A DNA stretch of 64,000 bases, taken from NCBI GenBank assembly GCA_965208015.1, contig CBDBNT010000004.1, forward strand, positions 434,001 to 498,000, written 5' to 3'. The stretch comes from Bin87 sp965208015 (GTDB taxonomy: Bacteria; Chloroflexota; Dehalococcoidia; Lucifugimonadales; UBA3495). The notes under the pieces are model-generated. The model was not told where the DNA came from and ran no database searches. It saw only the letters and a program-made list of their open reading frames with translations. The stretch's first letter is position 1. Each line of letters opens with the position of its first letter. Shown here in pieces: positions 27,679 through 36,305 of the stretch. The position numbers and the translations under genes are program-made.

Positions 27679-27706
27679 GCAGGGGCGAAAAATCTTTCGC
27701 CCCTGC
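27679..27706. terminator. Bidirectional terminator-like hairpin, repeat family R4
   Basis: GCAGGGGCGAA and TTCGCCCCTGC form an 11 bp perfect stem around a short A/T-rich loop, between convergent genes. The same stem sequence recurs at 46468-46495 in another convergent gap. Confidence 0.7.
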
Positions 27707-27739
27707 AACGTTCAGCCTATCTCCGCACCGCCCAGTGAT

Positions 27740-29509
27740 TCATACATCCGACTGCCGTGCCGCATACGCCTGCCCGTACATTTCCATTGCCCGCGCCAGG
27801 GCGTAATCCAGGTTGATCAGGTCGTTCACCGAGTTGACCATCATCTCCCCAGCGTCGGCGATTTCCTGCCGGTACTGCGACAACGCAATCTGGCGGTTGT
27901 TCTTGCGTATGTTGTGATAGGGACACATCGGCGCCCGGTTCTGGATCTCGTTGCTGGTGCCCTCTCTGGACCTGGGCGCGATGTGGTCCAGGTGAAAGTT
28001 GCGAGTAGTGCGGATGATGCTGCCGTCGGGCATCCGATTGGCGTAGCCGCAGCACCAGGCCATGTAACCGCTTAACTCCAGCAACATTTCCAGCATCTGC
28101 CTTTCCGGTATGATGCTGGCCGGCACCTTGAATCGGCGCTCCGGCAGGACGAAACTCTGCGGGGCAACGTCAACCTCGGGGGACGTGCGCGTGGGCAGTT
28201 CCGTGGGCCCGTGGACCGTGGCCATGGGTTCGCTGTCCAGAACCTGCTGGCCGGTGGTTTCGTCGTTGCAGCGCAGCAGGGCCAGCGACGGCTTGTTGAA
28301 CTGCCGCTTGAACACCGTCCACGCGCGTGGGTTGAAGTCGCAAGCCACCCACTGCCGCCCCAGCCGTTCCGCTGCCACGCCGGCGTAGGCGCAGCCGGCG
28401 AAGCAGTCCAGCACCACGTCGCCGGGGTTGGTGCTGGCCGTGATGATGCGCTCGGCCAGAGCGACGGGCTTTTGAGTAGGGTAGCCGGTGCGTTCACGGG
28501 CTTGCCCCGTCAGATTATTAATATCGTCCCATAGGTTGGTAGCGTAGCGGCCCTGCGTCAGATACCTCTTGCGATAAGGGCGACCCGTATCCGACCATAC
28601 CAGCATCCCTTCTGCGTCCAGAGCTTCCAGCCGACCTCGTTCCATGCGCCAGCCGTATTGCGGCGTGTAACCCTGGTGTTCGTAGGTCAAGTTGGGCCGC
28701 CGCCCCATTGATGCCGTGCGAATGATATGGTCAAGTCGGTACTTCCCTCGTTCGTCTTCGTATCGGTAGAAATTCGCCACGTATTCCGGATCGTGGGGAA
28801 CATATAAGGTATTCCATACCCGTTGCTGTTCGTCCTTGGCGTAGAACAGGATATAGTCCGTGATGGTCCCGAACCTCTTCGCGTCGTTGCGAGAACTCGT
28901 GCGCTTCCAGACGATTTGACTGACGTGATTATCCGCTCCGAATATGACGTCCAGTAATTCGTACAAGTACGCCCCCGCAGTTGCGTCGCAATGCAGGAAT
29001 AAACTCCCGCTCGGCTTGAGCACCCGGCGGATTTCCAGCAGCCGGATTGCCATGTAGCACAGGTAGGCCGCGTGACTGTCGCTGTGCCCCAGCCGAGTTC
29101 CTTCAATCATCGCGTGAATCGCCGGGTAGTCTTCCTCGATGCTCGTGAGCCATTCTTCGTGGATGTCGCCTTCCCACGACCAGATGTCACGGTAGCCGCC
29201 CTGCAACTCGCCGTCCGGCCAGACGATGCCGGCTGATTCAGCCTCCCGCGCGTTGTTGACGCCCCAACCGGCCAGCAACCGCCGTTCAATCGCTCGCTCC
29301 TCATCGCTCAGCGGTGGCCTGATGCGATCGCCGGTAAAAGTGTCGTTCTTGGCAAAGGGCGGGTCGATGCAAACCAGGTCGATGCACTCGTTGTTAAGCG
29401 ACTTCAAGAAGTTCAGGTTATCTGCGATGTACACGCCCCGGTTGACGGCGTTGAAACCATGCTCGCCGGCGTCCGCTTGGGGCAGCTGTTTGCTGGCGTT
29501 GCTGGTCAT
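27740..29509 (-). CDS. DNA methyltransferase fused to a C-terminal HNH nuclease domain
   Basis: 589 residues. The N-terminal ~430 form a beta-type amino methyltransferase: motif IV LVCIDPPFAKNDTF (residue ~45), then motif X/I region GYPTQKPVALAERII and VLDCFAGCAYAGVAAERLGR (residues ~350-375). The last ~110 residues carry an HNH nuclease: FHLDHIAPRSREGTSNEIQN with MCPYHNIRKNN. The usual two CxxC zinc pairs look altered (AWCC and CPYH). This could be a single-chain restriction-modification enzyme or a phage-type self-guarding methylase. No separate specificity or nuclease gene is adjacent. A real start at 29509 is supported by its distance to motif IV. Confidence 0.85.
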   Translation of the reverse strand: MTSNASKQLPQADAGEHGFNAVNRGVYIADNLNFLKSLNNECIDLVCIDPPFAKNDTFTGDRIRPPLSDEERAIERRLLAGWGVNNAREAESAGIVWPDGELQGGYRDIWSWEGDIHEEWLTSIEEDYPAIHAMIEGTRLGHSDSHAAYLCYMAIRLLEIRRVLKPSGSLFLHCDATAGAYLYELLDVIFGADNHVSQIVWKRTSSRNDAKRFGTITDYILFYAKDEQQRVWNTLYVPHDPEYVANFYRYEDERGKYRLDHIIRTASMGRRPNLTYEHQGYTPQYGWRMERGRLEALDAEGMLVWSDTGRPYRKRYLTQGRYATNLWDDINNLTGQARERTGYPTQKPVALAERIITASTNPGDVVLDCFAGCAYAGVAAERLGRQWVACDFNPRAWTVFKRQFNKPSLALLRCNDETTGQQVLDSEPMATVHGPTELPTRTSPEVDVAPQSFVLPERRFKVPASIIPERQMLEMLLELSGYMAWCCGYANRMPDGSIIRTTRNFHLDHIAPRSREGTSNEIQNRAPMCPYHNIRKNNRQIALSQYRQEIADAGEMMVNSVNDLINLDYALARAMEMYGQAYAARQSDV

Positions 29510-29597
29510 GGCACTCTCCTGAGATGCCAGACTATCACCAAGTTTGTAAAACCAGCAATTATCCAGGGTCGCCGATTACGCCTCACATCGGAGCAGT

Positions 29598-30065
29598 CTA
29601 GCCCCCGTCTACCTCTATCACGCAGTCGCAGATTACGGCGGTGTTGCCGGGCATGGCGGCCATGCCGGGGGCGGAGCGGGCGTGGCGGCCGCGGTCGCCG
29701 TAGAGGGCGACGAACAGGTCGGATGCGCCGTCCACCACGCGGGCCTGCTGGGTGAAAGACGGATCGCTGTTGACCATGCCCACCACCTTGAGGATGCGGG
29801 TGACCCGGTCCAAGTCGCCCAGTTCCGCCTTCATCCGGGACAGCAGGTTCAGGGCGGCCCACCGCGCGGCCTCGTAGCCCTGGTCCACGGTCAGGTCGGC
29901 GCCCAGCTTGCCGGATATGCCCTCGCCGGTGGCGAGGCGAGAGCCGACGCCGGCCAGCCACATGACGTTGCCGCTGCGAGCGAGGGGCAGGTAGTTGCCC
30001 ACCGGATCGGGTGGTGGCGGCAGTTCGTAACCCAGCTCGGTCAGCTTTGCTTCGACTTCGGCCAT
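29598..30065 (-). CDS. RidA family protein (YjgF/YER057c/UK114)
   Basis: 155 residues. The ATG at 30065 gives the family opening MAEVEAKLTELGYELPPPPD. The body carries VMWLAGVGSRLATG and DLTVDQGYEAARWAALNLLS, and the C-terminal PGNTAVICDCVIEVDGG fits RidA proteins of the YjgF subgroup with an N-terminal extension. RidA hydrolyses reactive enamine/imine intermediates; the arginine of the catalytic site is not certain here. The long open frame continuing upstream to 30704 is a shadow of the PPOX gene. Confidence 0.8.
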   Translation of the reverse strand: MAEVEAKLTELGYELPPPPDPVGNYLPLARSGNVMWLAGVGSRLATGEGISGKLGADLTVDQGYEAARWAALNLLSRMKAELGDLDRVTRILKVVGMVNSDPSFTQQARVVDGASDLFVALYGDRGRHARSAPGMAAMPGNTAVICDCVIEVDGG

Positions 30066-30088
30066 GTTGGTCGTGTCTCCTGTCAGGG

Positions 30089-30697
30089 TCAGTACAGCCG
30101 CTCGCGGTTGGCCTCGTCTTCGTCGGCGTCGATCTCCCGGGCGTCGGCGCCGGCGATCTGGTCGGCAAGAACCTGCCCGTAGGTCGGGTAGGACTTCCGG
30201 TCGATCTGCGCGTCGGCATCCCAGATGCGGCCCCGGATCAGGGCGCGGCCGCAGTGCAGGAACGCCTCGTCCACGGTGACCTTCAGACCCGAGAGCGGGG
30301 CTTTGCCGGCCACCGTCAGCGGGTCCAGCAGATCCGCGTCGGTGGTTATCTCCGCCTTGCCCTTTACCCGCAGCGTCTCGTTCATGCCCGGCACAAAGAA
30401 CAGCAGGCCGACGCCGGGGTTGTCCACGACGTTCTGCAGCGAGTCCACCTGGTTGTTGCCGGGGCGGTCGGGCAGGAGCAGGGTCCGGTCGTCCAGCACC
30501 TTGACGAAGCCCGGCGGGTCGCCCCGGGGCGAGGCGTCGGCCTGGCCGTCGGCGTTGCTGGAACTGAGCACGCAGAAGGGCGACAGCTCGATGAAGTTCC
30601 GGCAGTGCACATCCAGGTGGTCCAGCACCTTCTGGGCCGCCCGGGGCGCCGGCGGCCGGTAGACCTCGCGCAACTCGGTATCGTTGGTAACCGCCAT
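30089..30697 (-). CDS. Pyridoxamine 5'-phosphate oxidase family (MSMEG_1061-like) protein
   Basis: About 202 residues: split-barrel flavin-binding fold with FIELSPFCVLSSSNADGQAD, SPRGDPPGFVKVLDDRTLLLPD, GNNQVDSLQNVVDNPGVGLL and FFVPGMNETLRVKG. Such proteins bind FMN or F420 and reduce or oxidise small molecules; true pyridoxamine phosphate oxidase activity is unlikely. The start MAVTND at about 30697 was chosen because upstream residues are not conserved in character. It precedes ridA by about 23 bp, so they are probably one transcript. Confidence 0.83.
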   Translation of the reverse strand: MAVTNDTELREVYRPPAPRAAQKVLDHLDVHCRNFIELSPFCVLSSSNADGQADASPRGDPPGFVKVLDDRTLLLPDRPGNNQVDSLQNVVDNPGVGLLFFVPGMNETLRVKGKAEITTDADLLDPLTVAGKAPLSGLKVTVDEAFLHCGRALIRGRIWDADAQIDRKSYPTYGQVLADQIAGADAREIDADEDEANRERLY

Positions 30698-30808
30698 GAC
30701 GCACCTCACGCAGTCAGTTAACGTTGTTTCGCGCGGATGGTAAACGGTAGCGGCTGCTGTGGCAAGGCATGGCACGTCGTCAGACGTACTCAGTTTGCGG
30801 TGGGAAAC

Positions 30809-30918
30809 GTCAGAAGCAGGATTTTCAAGATTCGAGGATTATCAGGATTGGAACCGTTCCGTGATGGAGAGCTTCCAATCCTGTGCAATCATAAAATCCC
30901 GTAAATCCTGCTTCTGAC
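30809..30918. repeat. R1 element, copy D (inverted relative to the others)
   Basis: 110 bp core. The half with GATTGGAACC is on the left here, while other copies carry GGTTCCAATC on the right, so the element is reversed. Outer flanks ACTCAGTTTGCGGTGGG and TTTACGAAAGTGGGG match the long form. It sits in a 335 bp divergent gap with no other gene. Confidence 0.85.
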
Positions 30919-31033
30919 GATTTACGAAAGTGGGGAAGCACGAGATGGCGCGTCGTTGTATGAGTGCCGGAGCGGTCGGAGGCGGCGCGGCGGCTATGTT
31001 ACGATGGCGAAAATCCGTTGCAGGAGTACAATC

Positions 31034-32128
31034 ATGGCCGACAAGATTCGCCTGGGCATCATCGGCGCCAACATCCACCGGGGTTGGGCCGTTCGTTCGC
31101 ACCTGCCCGCCGTGGTCGCCAGTCCCGAGTTCGAGCTGACCGCCGTCTGCACCACGCGCATGGAGAGCGCCGAGGAGTCGCGCGAGAAGTTCGGCGCGCG
31201 GTTGGCGTTCGACGATTACCACGCCATGCTGGCCCACCCGGACATCGACGCCGTGGCCGTTAGCCTGCGGGTGCCCAACCACTATGACCCCACCGTGGCC
31301 GCCATCAACGCCGGCAAGCACGTTTACGTCGAATGGCCGCTGGGCCGCACCACGGAGGAGGCCCAGGAGATGGCCGATCTCGCGCGGTCCGCCGGCGTGC
31401 GCAACATTGTCGGGCTACAGGCGCGGGCCAACCCGGCGCTGCTGTACCTGCGGGACCTGGTCGCCGAGGGCTACGTGGGCGAGGTGATGTCCTGCCACGT
31501 CCGCCGCATCTCCGGCGGGTCGCTGACGCGCCAGTCGGACCGGACCTGGCAGCGGGACCGGGAGTTGGGCGCGCACACGCTGACCATCACCTTCGGCCAC
31601 ACCATCGACGTGCTGCGCATGGTGGTGGGCGATTTCAGCCACGTGTCCACGGTGGTGAGCACGCAGGCCAACCAGTGGTTCGAGTCGGATACCAACCAGA
31701 TGGTGGACGTGACCTCACCGGACAACGTGCTGGTCAGCGGTCGCCTGGTGAACGGCGCGGTGGCCTCGGCGCACGTCGCCAGCAACCCCTGGGTGGACAG
31801 CGGCTACCTGATGGAGATCCACGGACGGGAGGGCACCCTGATCGCCACGTCTGATGATACGCCCAACCACGAGGGCGTGAGCCTCCGGGGCTCCCAGGGG
31901 AGCGACCCGCTGGAAGACCTGCCGGCGCCGCCGAAGTACACTTTCGTGCTGGAGGGCATGCCCCACGGCGCGCCGTACACCGTCGGCCAGATGTACTACC
32001 AGTTCGGCGAGGCCATCCGCAACGGCACCGACTGCCAGCCCGATTTCGACGAGGCGGTACGGCTGCACCGCTTGATCGATGGGATCCAGGAGGCGTCGGA
32101 CACGGGGCGAGAAGTGGCGATAGATTAA
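31034..32128 (+). CDS. Gfo/Idh/MocA family NAD(P)-dependent oxidoreductase
   Basis: 364 residues. The nucleotide-binding fold starts IRLGIIGANIHRGW, followed by AVSLRVPNHYDPTVAAINAGKHVYVEWPLG, where the EWPLG replaces the usual EKPLA. The C-terminal substrate domain is 230 residues. Members act on sugars, inositols or related polyols. AGGAG seven bases before the ATG at 31034 supports the start. Its TAA overlaps the stop of the convergent permease gene. Confidence 0.88.
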   Translation: MADKIRLGIIGANIHRGWAVRSHLPAVVASPEFELTAVCTTRMESAEESREKFGARLAFDDYHAMLAHPDIDAVAVSLRVPNHYDPTVAAINAGKHVYVEWPLGRTTEEAQEMADLARSAGVRNIVGLQARANPALLYLRDLVAEGYVGEVMSCHVRRISGGSLTRQSDRTWQRDRELGAHTLTITFGHTIDVLRMVVGDFSHVSTVVSTQANQWFESDTNQMVDVTSPDNVLVSGRLVNGAVASAHVASNPWVDSGYLMEIHGREGTLIATSDDTPNHEGVSLRGSQGSDPLEDLPAPPKYTFVLEGMPHGAPYTVGQMYYQFGEAIRNGTDCQPDFDEAVRLHRLIDGIQEASDTGREVAID

Positions 32129-33219
32129 TGCCCGGCGCTCAGCGCTTCCTGCCGACCCCGCGCCACCGCTTGGGTGAGCCGGTCGATCACAATGGCCATG
32201 AAGACGATGGCCAGGCCGGCGATCACACCGTTGCCGACTTCGTTCTTCTGAATCGCCCGCAGCACGTTGTCGCCCAGACCGCCGGCGGCAACCATGCTGG
32301 CAATCGTGACCATGGCCAGCGCCATCATCGTGGTCTGGTTGATGCCGGCCATGATGGTGGGTAGTGCCATGGGAATCTGCACCTTGGACAGGATCTGCAA
32401 CGGTGACGCGCCAAAGGAACGCGCCGCCTCTACCGTCTCCGGCGACACCTGCCGGATGCCCAGGTTGGTCAGCCGGATCACCGGCGGGACCGCGTAGATG
32501 ATGGTGGCGAAGATGCCGGCCGGCTTGCCCAGCCCGAAGAACAGGATGCCCGGGATCAGGTACACGAAGCTGGGCATCGTCTGCATGCCGTCCAGGATCG
32601 GGCGCATGATGCGGTCGGCGGTCTGGTTCCGGGCTCCCAGCACGCCCAGCGGCAGGCCGATGCCCACCGACAGGGCCACCGCCACGACCATCAGCGCGAT
32701 GGTGTCCACCGTGGGTTCCCACAGGCCCATGAAACCGATGAACAGGAACGCGAGACCCGTGAATATCATCAGGGACAGTCTTCCCACCGCGTAGGAGGCC
32801 AGCACCAGTCCCAGGATTACGGCGGGCCAAGGGAGCCATTTCAGCCCGCGCTCAATGTACACCAGCGCGTAGGTGATGCCGTCCTTGATGCCCTCGAAGA
32901 GCCAGCGTCCGTTGGTGGTCAGCCACTTGGTAGCGCCGTCAATGGCGTCGCCGGTTACGTCCCGGACTGATCTGGGGAAGCTGGTGGAGCCGTCGCTGGA
33001 CTGCACGTGGGCGACGGTGGTGGGGAATTCCATCCCCGGTCCAAAGAACGCCAGGCACAGGACCAGCACGACGATGACCGAGACCACTCCGGCGATCCAC
33101 AGGTAAAGGGGTGGAATGGCCGCCAGCGAAAACCGCGGCGACTCCGCAGACGGTGTTGGTTCTGACAGCGTCCCTGGGGTGGCTCGGGATTCGGGCTCGT
33201 CTCTGGTGATGACTGCCAT
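32125..33219 (-). CDS. ABC transporter permease, glycine betaine/proline type (ProW-like)
   Basis: 364 residues with about seven membrane segments. The EAA loop region is PETVEAARSFGASPLQILSKVQIPMALPTIMAGINQT, typical of ProW/OpuAB permeases, followed by a GGLGDNVLRAIQ element. An N-terminal extension of about 45 residues precedes a first helix (LYLWIAGVVSVIVVLVLCL). It imports compatible solutes or quaternary amines with the ATPase encoded 68 bp upstream. No binding-protein gene (ProX) is in the window. Confidence 0.88.
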   Translation of the reverse strand: MAVITRDEPESRATPGTLSEPTPSAESPRFSLAAIPPLYLWIAGVVSVIVVLVLCLAFFGPGMEFPTTVAHVQSSDGSTSFPRSVRDVTGDAIDGATKWLTTNGRWLFEGIKDGITYALVYIERGLKWLPWPAVILGLVLASYAVGRLSLMIFTGLAFLFIGFMGLWEPTVDTIALMVVAVALSVGIGLPLGVLGARNQTADRIMRPILDGMQTMPSFVYLIPGILFFGLGKPAGIFATIIYAVPPVIRLTNLGIRQVSPETVEAARSFGASPLQILSKVQIPMALPTIMAGINQTTMMALAMVTIASMVAAGGLGDNVLRAIQKNEVGNGVIAGLAIVFMAIVIDRLTQAVARGRQEALSAGH

Positions 33220-33287
33220 GTTGGCCTCCGCGATAACATCGGCCCGCCAGGCTGGCCGGTGGAACAGGGGTCTGGCGAAGTTCAGGG

Positions 33288-34691
33288 TTAGATGGAGATG
33301 GGCGGCTGCTGGATACGCGCGCGCGACAATTCCACTTCGACTTCTGTCGCGTTCTCAAGCTCGCTCTGGCGTTGGTCCGCAGCGGGTTGAGCGGCAGCCA
33401 GGGCCGCGTTCTCGGCGGCGTTGGCCTCGTAATCCTGGTCAGCGGTCGAAGTTTCCGCCAGCGCCTCGGCCAGCGCGCTGCGATGCACCTCGCCGACCAG
33501 CGTGTTCGTCTCATCGGTAACCGGAATCGGGAAGTCGCTGCCCATGGCCATCGGGATCAGTTCGTCGAAGGAAGTCGTTGCCGCCACCGCCTGGTACTCG
33601 CGGTCCACGTAGTCCCACGCTTCGTCAAACCGCTTGACTCCGGCCCGCAGCGCCCGCTCGGCATTGGTGATGGACAGCAACCCGATGTAACGCTGTCCCC
33701 GGTCCACGACCCAAGCGGCATCTCCGTCGCTGTTGCCGATGGTGTGCAGGGCGGCCCGCGGCCCCTGGTGACCCATCACGGTGGCCTTGGGGGTTACCAT
33801 AACCTTGCTGGCGCTGAGGATCGTCTCCAAGCGCACGTCCTGCGTGAAATCGCCCACGTACTCGTCCTCGGGACGCAGCACGATGTCCTCCGGCGAGCCG
33901 ATCTGCGCGACCTTGCCGTCGTGCATGATGGCGATCCGGTCGCCCAGCTTCAGGGCCTCGTTGAGGTCGTGGGTTATGAACACGATGGTCTTGTGCAGCT
34001 CCGTTTGCAGCCGGAGCAGCTCGTCCTGCATCTGACGGCGGATCAGAGGGTCCAGCCCGCTGAACGGCTCGTCCATGAGCAGTATGTCAGTGTCCACCGC
34101 CAGCGCCCGGGCCAAACCGACCCGTTGCTGCATCCCGCCCGAAAGCTGGCGCGGGAAGGATTCTTCCCAGCCGCCCAGGCCGACCAGTTCCAGGACTTCG
34201 CGGGTGCGGGCTTCGCGCTCCGGTTTCTTGACTCCCTGGACCTCCAGCCCCCATCCGGCGTTGTCCAGCACGTTGCGGTGCGGCATCAGGCCGTAGTGCT
34301 GGAACACCATGGCGATCTTGCTGCGGCGGAACTCGATCAGCTCCTTGTCGGACATCCTGGTAATGTCCTCGCCGGCGATCACTATTTCACCCGCCGTCGG
34401 CTCGATCAGGCGGATCAAGCAGCGCACCATCGTGGACTTGCCGCTGCCGGACAGTCCCATAATCACGAAGGTTTCGCCCCGGTTCACCTGGAACGACACG
34501 TCATGCAGGCCGATGACGTTGCCGAACTCGCTCTGGAAGAAGGATTTATCCTGGTCCGAGTACTGCGGGTCCAATACTCGTTCCGGGTTCCTTCCGAATA
34601 CTTTCCAGACGGAATTAACCCGGATATACGGCTGACCATCAGCGCTCAGGAAGTTCGTGGCTTCGCTCGATATGTTGTCCGTGGCCACCAT
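33288..34691 (-). CDS. ABC transporter ATP-binding protein, glycine betaine/proline type (ProV-like) with CBS domains
   Basis: 467 residues. Walker A GLSGSGKSTMVR, signature LSGGMQQRVGLARALA and Walker B ILLMDEPFSGLDP, then the H-loop FITHDLNEALKLGD. From about residue 280 there is a CBS-pair region (VMGHQGPRAALHTIGN, then MGSDFPIPVTDETNTLVG) that in OpuA senses ionic strength. An N-terminal ~45-residue extension with VWKVFGRNPERVL matches ProV/OpuAA. It is upstream of the permease in one operon. Confidence 0.9.
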   Translation of the reverse strand: MVATDNISSEATNFLSADGQPYIRVNSVWKVFGRNPERVLDPQYSDQDKSFFQSEFGNVIGLHDVSFQVNRGETFVIMGLSGSGKSTMVRCLIRLIEPTAGEIVIAGEDITRMSDKELIEFRRSKIAMVFQHYGLMPHRNVLDNAGWGLEVQGVKKPEREARTREVLELVGLGGWEESFPRQLSGGMQQRVGLARALAVDTDILLMDEPFSGLDPLIRRQMQDELLRLQTELHKTIVFITHDLNEALKLGDRIAIMHDGKVAQIGSPEDIVLRPEDEYVGDFTQDVRLETILSASKVMVTPKATVMGHQGPRAALHTIGNSDGDAAWVVDRGQRYIGLLSITNAERALRAGVKRFDEAWDYVDREYQAVAATTSFDELIPMAMGSDFPIPVTDETNTLVGEVHRSALAEALAETSTADQDYEANAAENAALAAAQPAADQRQSELENATEVEVELSRARIQQPPISI

Positions 34692-34786
34692 GGGCTATAG
34701 CCTCTCCGCCGGTGTCGATGTCTTCGTTTCCCGCGCCGGGCCGTTGGGCCACCGTAGGCCCGGAACAATTGTTTGTCAACCCTTGC

Positions 34787-35968
34787 TCACGCGCCGCGCT
34801 CTTCTATCCAGCGGTGCTTCTGGGCCTGCCGCCGCGCTTCGTCGGTGGGCCGGTAGGTGTCCAGGAACTTCTGCCGGAAAGACGCGAACCGCCCTTCCGC
34901 GATTGCGTCCCGCATGTCCGACATCAGGCGCAGGATGAAGCGCAGGTTGTGGATCGACGCCAGCCGGGGTCCCAGCATCTCGCCGGCCTTGAAGAGGTGG
35001 CGCAGGTAGGCGGCGGTGTAGTTCAGGCAGGCGTAGCAGTCGCACGTCCCATCCACCGGCTCGTCCTGCTCGGCGTACTTGCGGTTGGCGATGTTGATCC
35101 GACCGGTGGGAGTGAAAAGCGCGCCGTTGCGGGCCACGCGCGTGGGCAGCACGCAGTCGAACATGTCCACGCCCAGCGCCACCGAGTTCACCAGGTCCTC
35201 GGGAGAGCCAACCCCCATCAGATAGCGGGGCCGGTCGGCCGGCAGCGCCTGGCAAACCATTCCGGTTACGTCGTGCATCTCGGCCTTGGTCTCGCCCACC
35301 GCCAGGCCGCCGATGGCGTAGCCGTCGAAGGGAATGCCGGTGATATATGCCGTCGACTCTCGCCGCAGTTCGGGAACGGTGCCTCCCTGGACTATTCCGA
35401 ACAGCGCCTGTTGATCGGCCCGATTGCTCTTCGCGTGGACATCGTGGCAGACCCGAGCCCACCGGTGGGTGCGCTCCATCGCTTCCCGCACCGCGGCGGG
35501 TTCGCCGGCCGAAAAGACACACTGGTCGAAGCACATGATGATGTCCGCTCCGATCCCGTGCTGGTTGCGGATCGCCGACTCCGGCGTGAACAGATGCTCG
35601 CTACCGTCGATGTGGGAGCGGAACACGATGCCGTCGTCGTTCACTCGCCGCAGCGTGCCCATGCTGAACGCCTGGTAGCCGCCGCTGTCGGTCAGGATCG
35701 GGCCGCTCCAGCCCATGAAGCGATGGAGTCCGCCGGCATCGCGCACCCGTTCAACTCCCGGCCTCAGATACAGGTGGTAGGCGTTGCTCAACACCGTTTC
35801 CGCGCCCTGGGATCGGACCTCGTCGAAGGTCAGTCCCTTCACCGTGGCCTGGGTTGCCACCGGCATGAACAGGGGCGTTTGCGCCACCCCATGGGGCGTG
35901 ATAATCTGCCCGCGCCGGGCGGCGCCATCGGTGGAGAGCAGTTGAAAACCGAACCGTTGGGTCGTCAT
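34787..35968 (-). CDS. tgt: tRNA-guanine transglycosylase
   Basis: 393 residues from the ATG at 35968. Active-site acids are seen in LTDSGGYQAFSM and FDCVLPTRVARNG, and the zinc site is CDCYACLNYTAAYLRHL with three cysteines and a histidine. It exchanges G34 for preQ1 in tRNAs for Asp, Asn, His and Tyr, a queuosine step. The in-frame region upstream is not conserved in character. It stands alone; no other queuosine gene is seen. Confidence 0.95.
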   Translation of the reverse strand: MTTQRFGFQLLSTDGAARRGQIITPHGVAQTPLFMPVATQATVKGLTFDEVRSQGAETVLSNAYHLYLRPGVERVRDAGGLHRFMGWSGPILTDSGGYQAFSMGTLRRVNDDGIVFRSHIDGSEHLFTPESAIRNQHGIGADIIMCFDQCVFSAGEPAAVREAMERTHRWARVCHDVHAKSNRADQQALFGIVQGGTVPELRRESTAYITGIPFDGYAIGGLAVGETKAEMHDVTGMVCQALPADRPRYLMGVGSPEDLVNSVALGVDMFDCVLPTRVARNGALFTPTGRINIANRKYAEQDEPVDGTCDCYACLNYTAAYLRHLFKAGEMLGPRLASIHNLRFILRLMSDMRDAIAEGRFASFRQKFLDTYRPTDEARRQAQKHRWIEERGA

Positions 35969-36109
35969 GCGGGTAATGTACGCGCTATTCCCCCGCCAGC
36001 GCAAACCGGCGATCTTCCGATCCCGGCTTTAGCTGCACGGCAGGTCAATCTGGAATATCATTGTGCCGCACCCTCCGTTGCAATCCTCTGCGGGCAATAG
36101 GGTTCACAC

Positions 36110-36304
36110 ATGTACCAGGCGCTTTCCGAATTCCTGCTGGAGTTGAGCCGTCACCGGATACTGTGGGCGGTCTGCGTGATCGCTGCCATGGCGGTCACCG
36201 CGGTGACCTTGTACGTCTTCTGGGATCTGGTGGCGCGTGGCGTCGCGCTGGCCCGTCCCCGCAGACGTTGGCCGGCGGATCGACGCTCCGGCCGGGGACA
36301 TTAG
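36110..36304 (+). CDS. Small membrane protein upstream of the TauE-like exporter
   Basis: 64 residues with one strong transmembrane helix (WAVCVIAAMAVTAVTLYVFW) and a basic C-terminus. Its stop is one base before the GTG of the exporter gene, indicating translational coupling, which supports a real gene. The function is unknown; a small accessory subunit of the exporter is possible. Confidence 0.55.
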   Translation: MYQALSEFLLELSRHRILWAVCVIAAMAVTAVTLYVFWDLVARGVALARPRRRWPADRRSGRGH

Positions 36305-36305
36305 C

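Noticed and set aside
29598..30704. RidA as part of a 368-residue fusion protein
   Set aside because: The first ~210 codons are the PPOX gene read in the wrong frame; a proper ATG for RidA lies at 30065.
32120..32130. Special regulation from overlapping stop codons of convergent genes (also at 1189-1192)
   Set aside because: Such overlaps are common in compact genomes and show nothing more here.
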